Positions 43,848 to 52,910 of a stretch of 59,805 nt of DNA are shown in pieces. Both the position numbers and the translations under genes were made by a program. Below the pieces are notes generated by a model. The model had not been told where the DNA came from, made no database searches, and was given only the letters and a program-made list of their open reading frames with translations. Source of the DNA: Firmicutes bacterium UBA5227. GTDB taxonomy: Bacteria > Bacillota > Clostridia > Tissierellales > Sedimentibacteraceae. How positions within the stretch are numbered: position 1 is the stretch's first letter; each line of letters begins with the position of its first letter. The stretch lies in assembly GCA_002409285.1 (NCBI GenBank), contig DHUT01000052.1:1-59805 (forward strand), read 5' to 3'.

Positions 43848-44961
43848 CAAAGTATATTTTATTAAATCTTATGCAAATTTAGCAAGATACTTGGATGTAT
43901 ATGGGAACAACCAAGTAATAAACGGAAGTAATGTGATTACCTGGGATGTAGATTCCACAGCTATGACGCAAAAATGGAAACTAAAAAACAACAATACAAA
44001 TACTAAGATTTTATCTAATTTCAAACCAACATTTTCTTTAGATCATTGGGTTGGTTCAACTAATTATGGAAAATGTGATATGTATGATGATAAACCCGAA
44101 AATGATACCGACCAATTGGTAACTTTAATATCTTATAAAGAAAGTCAAAATTTATATAAAATTAAGCTTGTTAATCATAATAAGTTCCTGACGGCCGCAA
44201 CAAACAATGGAAATACAATGTTTTGGCTTGCTGCAAATGATCAAAATAATCAGATTTGGAAATTCGAGGAATATATAGCTCCTCAATTCACTATAGTTGA
44301 TGCAAGTATCACTGTAGCTACAGATAAATATACAAAAGACTATTTTTCAGCAGAACCAGGTGCTATAGTTATCACTTCTAAGCGGACAATTACTCCTCCT
44401 TCGGTAGTGAGTGGTGAAAAAAAGATTCTAAATATGAGTCTTCCATTTGCCCAAACAAGTAGCGAAATACAATCAATAAACTTTAGTTATGGTTCTTCTT
44501 GTAAAGCATTTGCAGTGGCTGCATTATTGACATATTATTCAAAAAAATTGATAAGCCCGCATTGGTTTACACAATTCGGATGGGTACCACCGGAATGTGA
44601 CAATGCGCATGTTACAAATGCAGTAACCTACGGAGGAAAGGGTGCATTTAAGCTTGTTTCCTTATCTACAAACACATCACTCTCCCAGCTCAAAGTCAAA
44701 ATTGATGCAGGCATACCAGTATTATTGCGTTGTACAGGAAACAGTGCAGGTAAACAACATTGGGTTGTTGTTTATGGTTATAAAGGAGAAGGAACTGCAA
44801 ACTCTGCCTTCTTAGTAGTTGATTCTGCAAACACAACAATAGGGACTACACCAAGATACGGAAGGTATGACACTCTAACTGGGGCCATGTCTTGGAGTTA
44901 TGTTAGTGATAGTAATGGAATTTTCACTATCAAGGAGTCATATTATATGACAGATAACTAA
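43831..44961 (+). CDS. leaderless ricin-type lectin fused to a papain-like (C39-type) cysteine protease
   Basis: A 376-residue two-domain protein. Residues 1-150 form a ricin-type beta-trefoil with QxW signatures (TQKWKL near 50, NQIWKF near 142). Residues 195-376 match peptidase C39-like/papain-fold domains: Cys224 in SYGSSCKAFAVAALL, His310 in KQHWVVVYGY and Asp331 in LVVDSAN. There is no signal peptide or membrane segment. Leaderless lectins (botulinum HA33) and large clostridial toxins (TcdA/TcdB) are also exported without classical signals, and here the preceding gene is TcdR-like. A toxin or bacteriocin-like role is an inference. It starts after TAGGAGATG and ends at a terminator. Confidence 0.75.
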   Translation: MALSSNKVYFIKSYANLARYLDVYGNNQVINGSNVITWDVDSTAMTQKWKLKNNNTNTKILSNFKPTFSLDHWVGSTNYGKCDMYDDKPENDTDQLVTLISYKESQNLYKIKLVNHNKFLTAATNNGNTMFWLAANDQNNQIWKFEEYIAPQFTIVDASITVATDKYTKDYFSAEPGAIVITSKRTITPPSVVSGEKKILNMSLPFAQTSSEIQSINFSYGSSCKAFAVAALLTYYSKKLISPHWFTQFGWVPPECDNAHVTNAVTYGGKGAFKLVSLSTNTSLSQLKVKIDAGIPVLLRCTGNSAGKQHWVVVYGYKGEGTANSAFLVVDSANTTIGTTPRYGRYDTLTGAMSWSYVSDSNGIFTIKESYYMTDN

Positions 44962-44968
44962 ATTGTAT

Positions 44969-44996
44969 AAAAGGAGGAACAATTGCTCCTCCTTTT
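44969..44996 (+). terminator. terminator after the lectin-protease gene
   Basis: A perfect 10-bp stem AAAAGGAGGA/TCCTCCTTTT with an 8-nt loop and a T-run, 8 nt after the stop. Confidence 0.9.
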
Positions 44997-45055
44997 TAAT
45001 GATATCTATGGGATTAAATATAAATAGAAATCAACGATATATTATAAAAAAACAT

Positions 45056-45084
45056 TTGCATGAAAGCATTCTTTATACTATAAT
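45056..45084 (+). promoter_or_regulatory. promoter of the lipoprotein gene
   Basis: TTGCAT (45056-45061) and TATAAT (45079-45084) are 17 nt apart. The leader of about 155 nt contains a CTTATCT/AGATAAG hairpin (about 45177-45198). Confidence 0.75.
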
Positions 45085-45246
45085 TAAAGTAACAAAATTT
45101 GCATATACTTAATGCCTAAAATAACCAAATACGTTAGAAATGCAAGCGAAAACAATAAGAATAATTAGTTAATTACTTATCTCAGTAATAGATAAGTAGT
45201 TTTAAAGTATATGAAATTTAATCTTCATGTTTATTAAGGAGCCATT

Positions 45247-46425
45247 ATGAAAAATAATCTCTATAAATTTATGTATCAAATAATTTCGATGATTATTTTA
45301 TTATTTGTGGCTATAACGACTTTAACATCATGTTCAATTAACAGCACGAAAGTGAAAGATAATTTTAGGGAAAAAGCAGAAAGTTCAGAAGAAAAGGTTA
45401 AAAATGAGAATAGGTCAGAAGAACCAAATAAAACCGTAGTTAATGGTAAACTTAGATTTTATAGCGGAGAATTAGCAGACACAGCAAAACAACTATTAGA
45501 AAACAGCTTATTATTAAATGATGTAACGACAGGCATTGGTTTCTCAATAGATATAATTGATGATAAGGTAATTGACAACTCTGTACCATATTGTAGGATC
45601 TATAGTAACGAATATAATTTTAAATCAGCAGAGGAAATAGAACAACTTTTCTTTAATACCTATTCTGACAAAGATACAATCTATAAATTAAGCCACACAG
45701 GAGATATACCATTATTTATAGATTTTGACGGACAGCTATATGCCTACGAGAGTATAAATAGTACTTCACAGCTATATTTAATTATGGATTGGTCTAATAT
45801 TTACATAACTGATGCTACAGGTAGCACTGCAGTTATAAACTATCCATTATACTACTTTAGGGATGGAATAGATGGGGTGAAAATGTACAAAAATACAATT
45901 TCAAAAGTTGACGGGATTTGGTTACTGGATGATGTTTTAGAATCAGAAGTAATCGAATTGGATGAAACAAGCAAGAAGACTTTAGGAATTAGAAGTATCG
46001 CATTAGAAAGAATCAACAGTTTACAATTAACTAAGTTTATCGGTACAAAAGGGGAATCAATTGAACAAGATGGTGTTGAATATACAAACATAGGCTATTC
46101 GCCAGATTCTGCACAATATGAATCATATACGAATGAAAACTTATTAGCATATTGTGAAAATTACACAAGTAATATACATCCCATTCTGTATTCATATTTT
46201 AGGGAAATAGATGGCAAGCTTTATGCCAAAAGCATAGATTCCATACACAAAGAATATATGAGAGATTACAAACCAGAAACATTAGAGGTATTAAATGTGA
46301 GTAATACAGAAGCAAGTTTGAGAATAAAATATTTAGATTCGACTAATCAGGAAAGATCGTTACAGTTTAAGATGTATCCGGATGCGGTTATGTACTGGAG
46401 ATGGTTACCGGATACCATTATATAA
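45247..46425 (+). CDS. lipoprotein of unknown function, possibly with IseA-like domains
   Basis: A 392-residue exported lipoprotein; the lipobox LTSC is near residue 28. A Glu/Lys linker leads into the mature part. The middle (SAEEIEQLFFNTYSDKDTIY, then PLFIDFDGQLYAY) and the C-terminal part (HPILYSYFREIDGKLYAKS, then MYPDAVMYWRWLPDTI) look like two versions of one unit. It faintly recalls the IseA inhibitor of cell-wall endopeptidases. That resemblance is weak and I would not assign the function. It has its own promoter and an AAGGAG site, separate from the lectin-protease gene. Confidence 0.7.
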   Translation: MKNNLYKFMYQIISMIILLFVAITTLTSCSINSTKVKDNFREKAESSEEKVKNENRSEEPNKTVVNGKLRFYSGELADTAKQLLENSLLLNDVTTGIGFSIDIIDDKVIDNSVPYCRIYSNEYNFKSAEEIEQLFFNTYSDKDTIYKLSHTGDIPLFIDFDGQLYAYESINSTSQLYLIMDWSNIYITDATGSTAVINYPLYYFRDGIDGVKMYKNTISKVDGIWLLDDVLESEVIELDETSKKTLGIRSIALERINSLQLTKFIGTKGESIEQDGVEYTNIGYSPDSAQYESYTNENLLAYCENYTSNIHPILYSYFREIDGKLYAKSIDSIHKEYMRDYKPETLEVLNVSNTEASLRIKYLDSTNQERSLQFKMYPDAVMYWRWLPDTII

Positions 46426-46430
46426 AAAAT

Positions 46431-46458
46431 GGGACACAGGGTCACCCCCATGTTCCCA
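46431..46458. repeat. small GC-rich palindrome at the right edge of the accessory segment
   Basis: GGGACACAGGG pairs imperfectly with the CCCCCATGTTCCC that follows. It lies directly between the convergent lipoprotein and ltaE genes, so it may also serve as a terminator stem. Confidence 0.5.
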
Positions 46459-46466
46459 CATAAACA

Positions 46467-47495
46467 CTATCTCCCTGCGAGCTCCTTCATAGAGCTTATT
46501 ACATAATCAATGTCTTCTCTGGTAACTCCTATGTGGGAAACGAATCTGTATTCGCCGTCTTCCGCACCGCTTACTTTTATGTTTTTCTCATATAATTTTT
46601 CAATGAGTATGTTTTCGGGAATTACATCTTCCCCCATCGTAAAGAACACCATATCTATGTCAAGCCTGTCCTCTATGACCTGAACTCCAGGAATTTCCGA
46701 GAGCTTTTGTGCCATATATCTGGCATTTTCATGGTCTTCGTGAAGTCTAAGAGGCATTTTCTCCAGGGCAATGATTCCCGCAGCAGCAAGTATGCCCACC
46801 TGCCTCATACCGCCGCCCATAAGCTTTCTGTTCTTTCTTGCCCTGTCGATAAATTTTTTGCTTCCTGCCAGCATTGAACCTGAAGGAGCAGCCAGACCTT
46901 TTGAAAGGCAGAACATCACCGTATCACAGCATGCAGCTACTTCTTTCACATCAGCTCCTAAAGAAACGGCGGCGTTGAATATTCTTGCTCCGTCCATATG
47001 AACGGGAAGTGAATGTCTTTCTGCTATTTGTTTAATTTCCTTCAATGTTTCCAAGGGCACTACAGCTCCGCATCCGTGTGCTTCTTCGATGCAGATAAGT
47101 CCTGTCTCAGGTTCATGGATATCATCAATGCGTATTGCTTTTTCAACGTCTTTTGGATTCATTGCTCCGTTATGAGTTTCAAGGGTTCTTAGCTGAACTC
47201 CTGCAATTACCGCCGATGCTCCTACCTCATGAACTACTATGTGGTTGTTTCTTCCTATTATGACTTCCTGTCCCCTTTTCGCATGGGTAAACAATGCAAG
47301 CTGGTTTCCGAATGTGCCGCTCGGAACAAATATGGCAGCCTCCTTCCCAACCTTCTCTGCTGCTAATTTTTCAAGTTTGTTTATCGTAGGGTCATCTCCG
47401 TAAACATCATCGCCCACTTCAGCTGTTGCCATTGCCTGTCTCATTTCATCTGTTGGCATTGTAACTGTGTCACTTCTTAAATCAATATACCTCAT
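46467..47495 (-). CDS. ltaE: low-specificity L-threonine aldolase
   Basis: A 342-residue PLP enzyme that cleaves threonine or allo-threonine to glycine and acetaldehyde. It begins with the family signature YIDLRSDTVTMPTDEM, contains HMDGARIFNAAV for cofactor binding and the Schiff-base Lys in MFCLSKGLAAPSGS. It is the last gene of an operon with folD and fchA, overlapping the folD stop by one base (TAATG). That ties threonine breakdown to glycine and one-carbon metabolism. Confidence 0.95.
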   Translation of the reverse strand: MRYIDLRSDTVTMPTDEMRQAMATAEVGDDVYGDDPTINKLEKLAAEKVGKEAAIFVPSGTFGNQLALFTHAKRGQEVIIGRNNHIVVHEVGASAVIAGVQLRTLETHNGAMNPKDVEKAIRIDDIHEPETGLICIEEAHGCGAVVPLETLKEIKQIAERHSLPVHMDGARIFNAAVSLGADVKEVAACCDTVMFCLSKGLAAPSGSMLAGSKKFIDRARKNRKLMGGGMRQVGILAAAGIIALEKMPLRLHEDHENARYMAQKLSEIPGVQVIEDRLDIDMVFFTMGEDVIPENILIEKLYEKNIKVSGAEDGEYRFVSHIGVTREDIDYVISSMKELAGR

Positions 47496-48358
47496 TATTC
47501 TACTCCTCTGTTATTTATTATTTTACATGCTTTTACTACGTGCTTTGCCAGCACCGCAGTTGTTACCGAGCCTACTCCGGCAGGAACAGGTGTTATCATT
47601 GCTGCTTTTTCAACACAGTCCGATGTATTCACATCACCTGTTAAATTACCTTCTTCATCAACATTTATTCCTACGTCAATCACTGTGGCTCCCTCTTTAA
47701 CATATTCGGCTGTAATCATATTTGGTTTCCCTATTGCGGCAATTAATATATCTGCTCTTTTTGTTACCTCCTGAAGGTTTTGTGTTCTGGAGTGACATAT
47801 GGTAACCGTGGCATTTTCTTTCGTTAAGAGCATTGCTGCCGGCTTACCAACAACCATTGACCTGCCAACTACAGCAGCTTCTCTTCCCTTCAGCTCAACA
47901 TTGTAATGTTTTAAGATTTCCATTGCCGCTGAAGGGGTACATGGCGGAAAGCCTGTTTCATCTCCTTCAAACACCTTTGCAACATTGATTGGATTGAAAC
48001 AGTCAATATCTTTTTCCGCACTGATAATATACTTCAAATCATTTTCATTCAATTGCTTTGGCAAAGGTCTGAACAGCAATATTCCATGAACGGAATCGTC
48101 GTTGTTTACGGCTTTCAATTGTTCGGTGAAATCAGCCTGGCTTATATCAGCTGGCAATGCTAAAACCTCACAGTCAATATTACAGGCTGCCATTCGTTTA
48201 ACTGCCGACCTTTCGTAAGCAAGATCGTCCTCCCTATCACCCACTCTTACGATTTTGAGTTTAGGTATAGTCCCACCTTGTCTTAAATCTGAAGCATTTT
48301 TCCTCACTTCCTCCGTAATTGCATCTGCAACCGGTTTTCCTTTAATTAAGATACCCAT
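47495..48358 (-). CDS. folD: methylenetetrahydrofolate dehydrogenase/methenyltetrahydrofolate cyclohydrolase
   Basis: At 287 residues it matches FolD. The catalytic Tyr and Lys lie in YERSAVKRM, the folate motif in ILLFRPLPKQLNE, and the NAD(P) site in VVGRSMVVGKPAAMLL, followed by ATVTICHSRT and TPVPAGVGSVT. It interconverts methylene-, methenyl- and formyl-tetrahydrofolate. The next upstream gene, fchA, encodes a related cyclohydrolase, so the operon has overlapping one-carbon steps. The start follows AGGAGAATG. Confidence 0.95.
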   Translation of the reverse strand: MGILIKGKPVADAITEEVRKNASDLRQGGTIPKLKIVRVGDREDDLAYERSAVKRMAACNIDCEVLALPADISQADFTEQLKAVNNDDSVHGILLFRPLPKQLNENDLKYIISAEKDIDCFNPINVAKVFEGDETGFPPCTPSAAMEILKHYNVELKGREAAVVGRSMVVGKPAAMLLTKENATVTICHSRTQNLQEVTKRADILIAAIGKPNMITAEYVKEGATVIDVGINVDEEGNLTGDVNTSDCVEKAAMITPVPAGVGSVTTAVLAKHVVKACKIINNRGVE

Positions 48359-48371
48359 ATCATTCTCCTGC

Positions 48372-49001
48372 CTAACTTAGTATTTTTAAAACCTTTTCAT
48401 AAATCTCAGTTGATTTTTGGTTTCCATCCTTCAGCAGTTTTTCAGCTTCTTTTTTATTTTTGTCCACATAATCCTTATCTGTTATGGAGTTTATGTTTAT
48501 CAATACATTTACATATGCACTGTTGAGCGCCGCCTTTAAAAGCTGGACTCCAACTCCTATGTCGCTTATAATGGTTTTGGAGCTTATGTCCGCAAGTTTT
48601 TCATGAAGAAGTATCCCTTCATATACAAGATTCAATGTTTCCATAGGAGTACTATTTGCAGCCTTCAAGCATTGCTGCATAACTTTTTCTTTGTTTGCTT
48701 TTTCTTCTGCTGTCGATGATGGCATAACATATGCTCTGGACAAAGGTTCAAAATTGTCTGCATCCTTTTGGATAGCAGATAAAAGCTCTGCTCTTAACCT
48801 TTCTCCTTCTTTTAAAATTTGTTCATGTTGTGCTTCAAATTCAATAAATTTTTTCTTCCCTTTGGAAAAATTTGCAACCATTGAGTTCAATGCAACTCCC
48901 AGGGCTCCTGCCAGTGCAGCGGCACCGCCTCCGCCCGGAACAGATTTTTTTGAAGCCAGCTCTTCTGCGAAATCTTCGCATGATAACTGTGATAAATTCA
49001 T
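48372..49001 (-). CDS. fchA: methenyl-THF cyclohydrolase / formiminotransferase-cyclodeaminase family protein
   Basis: A 209-residue helical protein of the FTCD_C family. The N-terminal loop KKSVPGGGGAAALAGALG is the family hallmark and continues into SMVANFSKGKKKF. Stand-alone members act as methenyltetrahydrofolate cyclohydrolase (FchA) in clostridial purine or glycine fermentation, or as formiminotetrahydrofolate cyclodeaminase. The tight linkage to folD and ltaE supports a one-carbon role. It is the first gene of the unit. Confidence 0.9.
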   Translation of the reverse strand: MNLSQLSCEDFAEELASKKSVPGGGGAAALAGALGVALNSMVANFSKGKKKFIEFEAQHEQILKEGERLRAELLSAIQKDADNFEPLSRAYVMPSSTAEEKANKEKVMQQCLKAANSTPMETLNLVYEGILLHEKLADISSKTIISDIGVGVQLLKAALNSAYVNVLININSITDKDYVDKNKKEAEKLLKDGNQKSTEIYEKVLKILS

Positions 49002-49115
49002 AGTATACCTCTTTCATATAATAATATTTGAAAAAATAAAATTTATAAAGATGGAGGTTCTTCTGCTAATACTCAAAATATTGTAAACAGTAGCGTCTAA
49101 TGCTTTATTAGATCA

Positions 49116-49670
49116 TTACATCCTGTCATTGTATGTGGCAAAATGAACATGGTCTTCCCATTTACCGTTTATTTCAAGATAGCGTCTCGAGAAACCTTCC
49201 TTCTCAAATTCAAGTTTTTCCATAACTTTCAATGACCTTGCATTTCTTGGAACAATGTTTGCTTCTATCCTGTGCAGCCCAAAGTCTTCAAACATAATAT
49301 CCACTGTTTTTTTTATCGCTTCTGTCATGTAACCTTTATTAATTTCGTCCTTGTCCAATTTGTATCCCAAAAAGCATGATTTGAAATTGCCCATAACTAT
49401 ATTAGAATAGCATACATTTCCGATTAATTTATTGTCCTCCTTTTTAAAAATCCAAAACCTTACCATGGAATTTTCTTTAAAAAGTGTATATTCTGAACTT
49501 AGCTTGTTTTTTTGATAGCTCAGGGTGTAAAAATCTTTTGGATGCTTTGGTTCCCATTCGGTTAAAAAATTGTGATTTCTTTTATAGTATTCTAAAACCT
49601 CGCCTGCATAGTTGGGTTTTAAAATTTTTAAATAAAGCCTTTCCGAATCATATCTTGTCTGTTTGAACAT
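49116..49670 (-). CDS. GNAT N-acetyltransferase (RimJ/RimL-like)
   Basis: A 184-residue GNAT protein. The acetyl-CoA pyrophosphate loop region reads LGYKLDKDEINKGYMTEAIK, followed by the conserved HRIEANIVPRNARSLKVMEKL and FEKEGFSR blocks typical of the RimJ/RimL group. That group acetylates ribosomal protein N termini or small molecules; the substrate here is unknown. The gene is divergent from an MFS transporter and ends 114 nt before fchA begins on the same strand. Confidence 0.9.
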   Translation of the reverse strand: MFKQTRYDSERLYLKILKPNYAGEVLEYYKRNHNFLTEWEPKHPKDFYTLSYQKNKLSSEYTLFKENSMVRFWIFKKEDNKLIGNVCYSNIVMGNFKSCFLGYKLDKDEINKGYMTEAIKKTVDIMFEDFGLHRIEANIVPRNARSLKVMEKLEFEKEGFSRRYLEINGKWEDHVHFATYNDRM

Positions 49671-49799
49671 TTCTTGCTCCTTTATTTTTATGATTAATTT
49701 TATAATTACCCCGGCTAATAGTCAACTTATTTTGCTTTACTATATATTTTTTTTATGATAGTATATTACAGAATTTAGTCGCAGCTGAAGGGACGAAAA

Positions 49800-50951
49800 A
49801 TGACAACTAAAAGCAATAAAACATTTTTAATATTCACATTATTTTATATATACTTTACAATGGCTCTTTTTGACAGTGCCAAAGGAAACTTCATACCATT
49901 TTACATTGAAGAATTTCAGATAAATAACACTGTAATAAGCTTAATACTTAGTTTAAGCACACTGGGAAACATAATAGGAAGCTTCCTTGGAGGTCAGTTC
50001 TGCGAAAAATACGGTCATAAAACAGTGTACATAATAGGTTCTGTTACTTCAACAATAGGTGTGTTAATTGCTCCTTTTACACAAAACATATTCATGCTTG
50101 GTCTTTTTTACTTCATATATGGTGTCGGCCGTCAATTTTTATGCATTGGAATTGATTCCATGATTCCAATACTATCCGTGGGTTTTGAATCAATATTGAT
50201 GAATATTACCCATTTTATGTTTGGGTTAGGAAGCTTTGCCGGCCAAAATGCTTATGGGAAATTACTTTCCCAGGGAATATCCTGGAGAACAATTTATTTT
50301 TACATCGGCATATTTTTTGTTGCCACAGTTATATTAACTGCAATAATTAAGGTTCCCAACATACAGGTAACTAATGATAAATCACTTAATAAAAAGGATT
50401 TGTACAAAAATCCATTAATATATATGTTTGTAATTGCACTTACATTCGGACTGGTAGCAGAATCAGTGATTCAAACCTGGTTTATTAGCTACATGAGAGA
50501 ATCTTACAGTCTCAGCCCTGCTGATGCCTCAACATATGCTTCAATATTTTTCCTGCTGTTTGCCATAGGAAGATTATTCGGAGGCTTTATAATCAATAAG
50601 ACTGGCAGCTGCAAGGGACTGAAGATATTTTTATTCTTAGCTGCCCTGTGCTTAACAGCAGGTCTTCAACTTAAACAGGACGGACTAATGTTGGTAGCTG
50701 CATCCGGATTATTTATATCAATCATATTCCCTACAATGATGGTAATAATCAGCTCAGCTTTCAAACAGAATTCATCCTTTGCAATCGGTCTGATTGTTAC
50801 AATCAGCGACATATTGTATGTTGTCCTGTTTAACATGACTGGTGCGCTAAACGACTTGCTGGGAACTTATGCAGCCTTTTATGCCGCACCGGCATCCGTA
50901 GCAGGCTGTTTGCTAATGATGATATTCATAAGCAAAAAAGTTAAGCTATAG
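49800..50951 (+). CDS. major facilitator superfamily transporter
   Basis: A 383-residue protein with 12 hydrophobic segments. The loop between helices 2 and 3 holds the MFS motif GGQFCEKYGHKTV, and a related GGFIINKTGSCKG lies between helices 8 and 9. It is on the short side for the family but appears complete. It resembles sugar or organic-solute permeases more than multidrug exporters, though that is a weak impression. The ribosome-binding site (GAAGGGACG) is modest. Confidence 0.87.
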   Translation: MTTKSNKTFLIFTLFYIYFTMALFDSAKGNFIPFYIEEFQINNTVISLILSLSTLGNIIGSFLGGQFCEKYGHKTVYIIGSVTSTIGVLIAPFTQNIFMLGLFYFIYGVGRQFLCIGIDSMIPILSVGFESILMNITHFMFGLGSFAGQNAYGKLLSQGISWRTIYFYIGIFFVATVILTAIIKVPNIQVTNDKSLNKKDLYKNPLIYMFVIALTFGLVAESVIQTWFISYMRESYSLSPADASTYASIFFLLFAIGRLFGGFIINKTGSCKGLKIFLFLAALCLTAGLQLKQDGLMLVAASGLFISIIFPTMMVIISSAFKQNSSFAIGLIVTISDILYVVLFNMTGALNDLLGTYAAFYAAPASVAGCLLMMIFISKKVKL

Positions 50952-50971
50952 CTCGGCATTGTTCAGCATTC

Positions 50972-51628
50972 TCATATATGCAGCCTTCTTTTTATTTCTG
51001 CGCTTAGTTCCTTTTGTTTAAATATCATTATGAATGATAGGGATATCACACTTGTTACTATACATATGAGGGAAGGATACAGTGCGGTAAGCCATCCCGT
51101 AAATACAAATATTATCTGCGCCAGTCCAAAACATCCGTCTATTACTATATATAGAATGTAATCCTCCACATAAAGATCTCTGATTTTTGATATTATGACC
51201 ATTGATATCATGGCAAAAAAGCATACAAAGGGTATGACATAAGTGATAGACCACCCTCTCCAACCTGTGAGCAAGTCCCACAATACAACTATTACAGAAA
51301 TAATTATTACCTGGTACACTATATTTTTAGGAAGATTATTTCTTTTGTTTATTGCAGATATCATGCTTATCCAAGCCGAACCTATTCCACCCAGAACAAA
51401 CAGCGACCATGCCCCGGCTCTGGGCAGCATAACATTCAATGCTACTGAAACAGAGGAAATTATTACTGATATTAAAAGCATTACTTTTAAAAACCCTCCA
51501 TGCTCAGTATATACAAATGAAATTTTAGGAAACACTTCCTCCTGTTTTTCTCCTGCAAGCATGCCCTGGCAAAGAGGGCAGCTCTTTCTGTTTCCAACCA
51601 CTTCTACTTTACAATTAGTACAATACAT
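50972..51628 (-). CDS. zinc-ribbon membrane protein (DUF6320-like)
   Basis: A 218-residue protein with an N-terminal zinc ribbon (MYCTNCKVEVVGNRKSCPLC) and about six membrane helices. The ATG at 51628 follows AGAAGGTG and stands 10 nt after the acyltransferase stop; an upstream frame to 51658 lacks a ribosome-binding site. I connect it to the DUF6320 family by pattern only. With the acyltransferase and esterase upstream it forms a tight three-gene unit, probably membrane-associated. Confidence 0.75.
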   Translation of the reverse strand: MYCTNCKVEVVGNRKSCPLCQGMLAGEKQEEVFPKISFVYTEHGGFLKVMLLISVIISSVSVALNVMLPRAGAWSLFVLGGIGSAWISMISAINKRNNLPKNIVYQVIIISVIVVLWDLLTGWRGWSITYVIPFVCFFAMISMVIISKIRDLYVEDYILYIVIDGCFGLAQIIFVFTGWLTALYPSLICIVTSVISLSFIMIFKQKELSAEIKRRLHI

Positions 51629-51638
51629 ACCACACCTT

Positions 51639-52910
51639 CTATTCTTCATGAACCACATTTGATTCTATTGTTACAGGAATACCTAAATCCGTAAGAGTCT
51701 TAAAGAATCTTCTTTGAACCTCGGTACTGACAAAAGCAGATGTAAAGCTTATTCTCAGCCTGTTTTCATAGGAGCATACACATGCCTGCAGCTTATTTGT
51801 ACTGACAAATACATCAAAAGATGAAATAAAGGGCTTAACTTCATCAGGCATATTAACCACTCCAACATTTGACAGTGTGGATGTATAGCTTTTGTCAGCT
51901 ATGCTATTGGCAATCCTGAGAGCTACATCTTTAATAAATAAAGGGACTGCACGAAGTACATAGTTGTGTTCCAATGATGAAAGCATATTTATCCTGTTTT
52001 CCAAATGCTCATGCCTGAGATTTTCTTTAAAGCTGTTTTTCAGGCTATCCACTACATCCTGCAATTCACTGCTTCCTGCAGAAAAATCATAGCCAACATT
52101 AATTACCCCAAAAAAGTTTCTTGCAGTCTGAGAATTATAATAATTTCTTAAATTAACAGGAATACTTAAAACAACTGGTCTCTTTTTTAGCCTTAAGGGT
52201 ATTTCTTCATTAATTGCCATCATTAAAATCGATGCAAGAAAAACAGTCAGTGACGCCTTATATTCCCTGGCTTTTGCCAATGTGCAGTCAACCGGAAGAA
52301 TTCCTTCTATCACACTGACCCTGTACTCCGGTACTTTCGGGCCCCTTAGTTTAAATGCCTTTATACCTTTTTTCTTAACGCCTGATTGTTTTCCGGAGTA
52401 GTATTTTTGAAAGCTATCATCCATTTTTTGCGTATTGGAAGCATCTATATCTAAAACAGGAACTCTGTCCTTAAATCTATATTCGTTCTTCATAATAACA
52501 TAATGGAATATCAAAGTTTTAAAAAACTGCAGCGCTCCTGCACCGTCAGATAATGCATGGTAGACCTCAAAGCTTATCCTCTTTTTATAATACATAACCC
52601 TGAACAGTAAACCCTTATTATTTTTATTATATAAAGCCGCACATGGAGGAAGTTTTTCTTCAGTAACTTCCGCCTTAAAATGGCTTCCTTCAAAATAATA
52701 CCAGAACAACCCGCTCTTTATGATGGATTTATATAAAGGGAATGATTCCACCGTCATATCCAAAGCATTTTGCAGTACATTTTTATCAACAGGCTCATAC
52801 AGCTCACATGCAAATCTAAATACTTTCGTATCGCTATTTTTGCTGTTTGGAGGAAATATTTTTGCCGCATTATCCAGTCGGCTCCACTCTGATATCCTTT
52901 TATTTTTCAA
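51639..52910 (-). CDS. condensation-domain-like acyltransferase (alcohol acetyltransferase family)
   Basis: A 423-residue protein related to alcohol acetyltransferases and condensation domains. The active-site motif is VYHALSDGAGALQFF, in the HxxxDG form used for acyl transfer. The C-terminal half has TLSNVGVV and the usual fold elements. The start is TTG at 52910, 5 nt after GAGGTGA that also ends the esterase gene; the stop is TAG. Acyl donor and acceptor are unknown; an ester or lipid product, made together with the upstream esterase, is an inference. Confidence 0.82.
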   Translation of the reverse strand: MKNKRISEWSRLDNAAKIFPPNSKNSDTKVFRFACELYEPVDKNVLQNALDMTVESFPLYKSIIKSGLFWYYFEGSHFKAEVTEEKLPPCAALYNKNNKGLLFRVMYYKKRISFEVYHALSDGAGALQFFKTLIFHYVIMKNEYRFKDRVPVLDIDASNTQKMDDSFQKYYSGKQSGVKKKGIKAFKLRGPKVPEYRVSVIEGILPVDCTLAKAREYKASLTVFLASILMMAINEEIPLRLKKRPVVLSIPVNLRNYYNSQTARNFFGVINVGYDFSAGSSELQDVVDSLKNSFKENLRHEHLENRINMLSSLEHNYVLRAVPLFIKDVALRIANSIADKSYTSTLSNVGVVNMPDEVKPFISSFDVFVSTNKLQACVCSYENRLRISFTSAFVSTEVQRRFFKTLTDLGIPVTIESNVVHEE

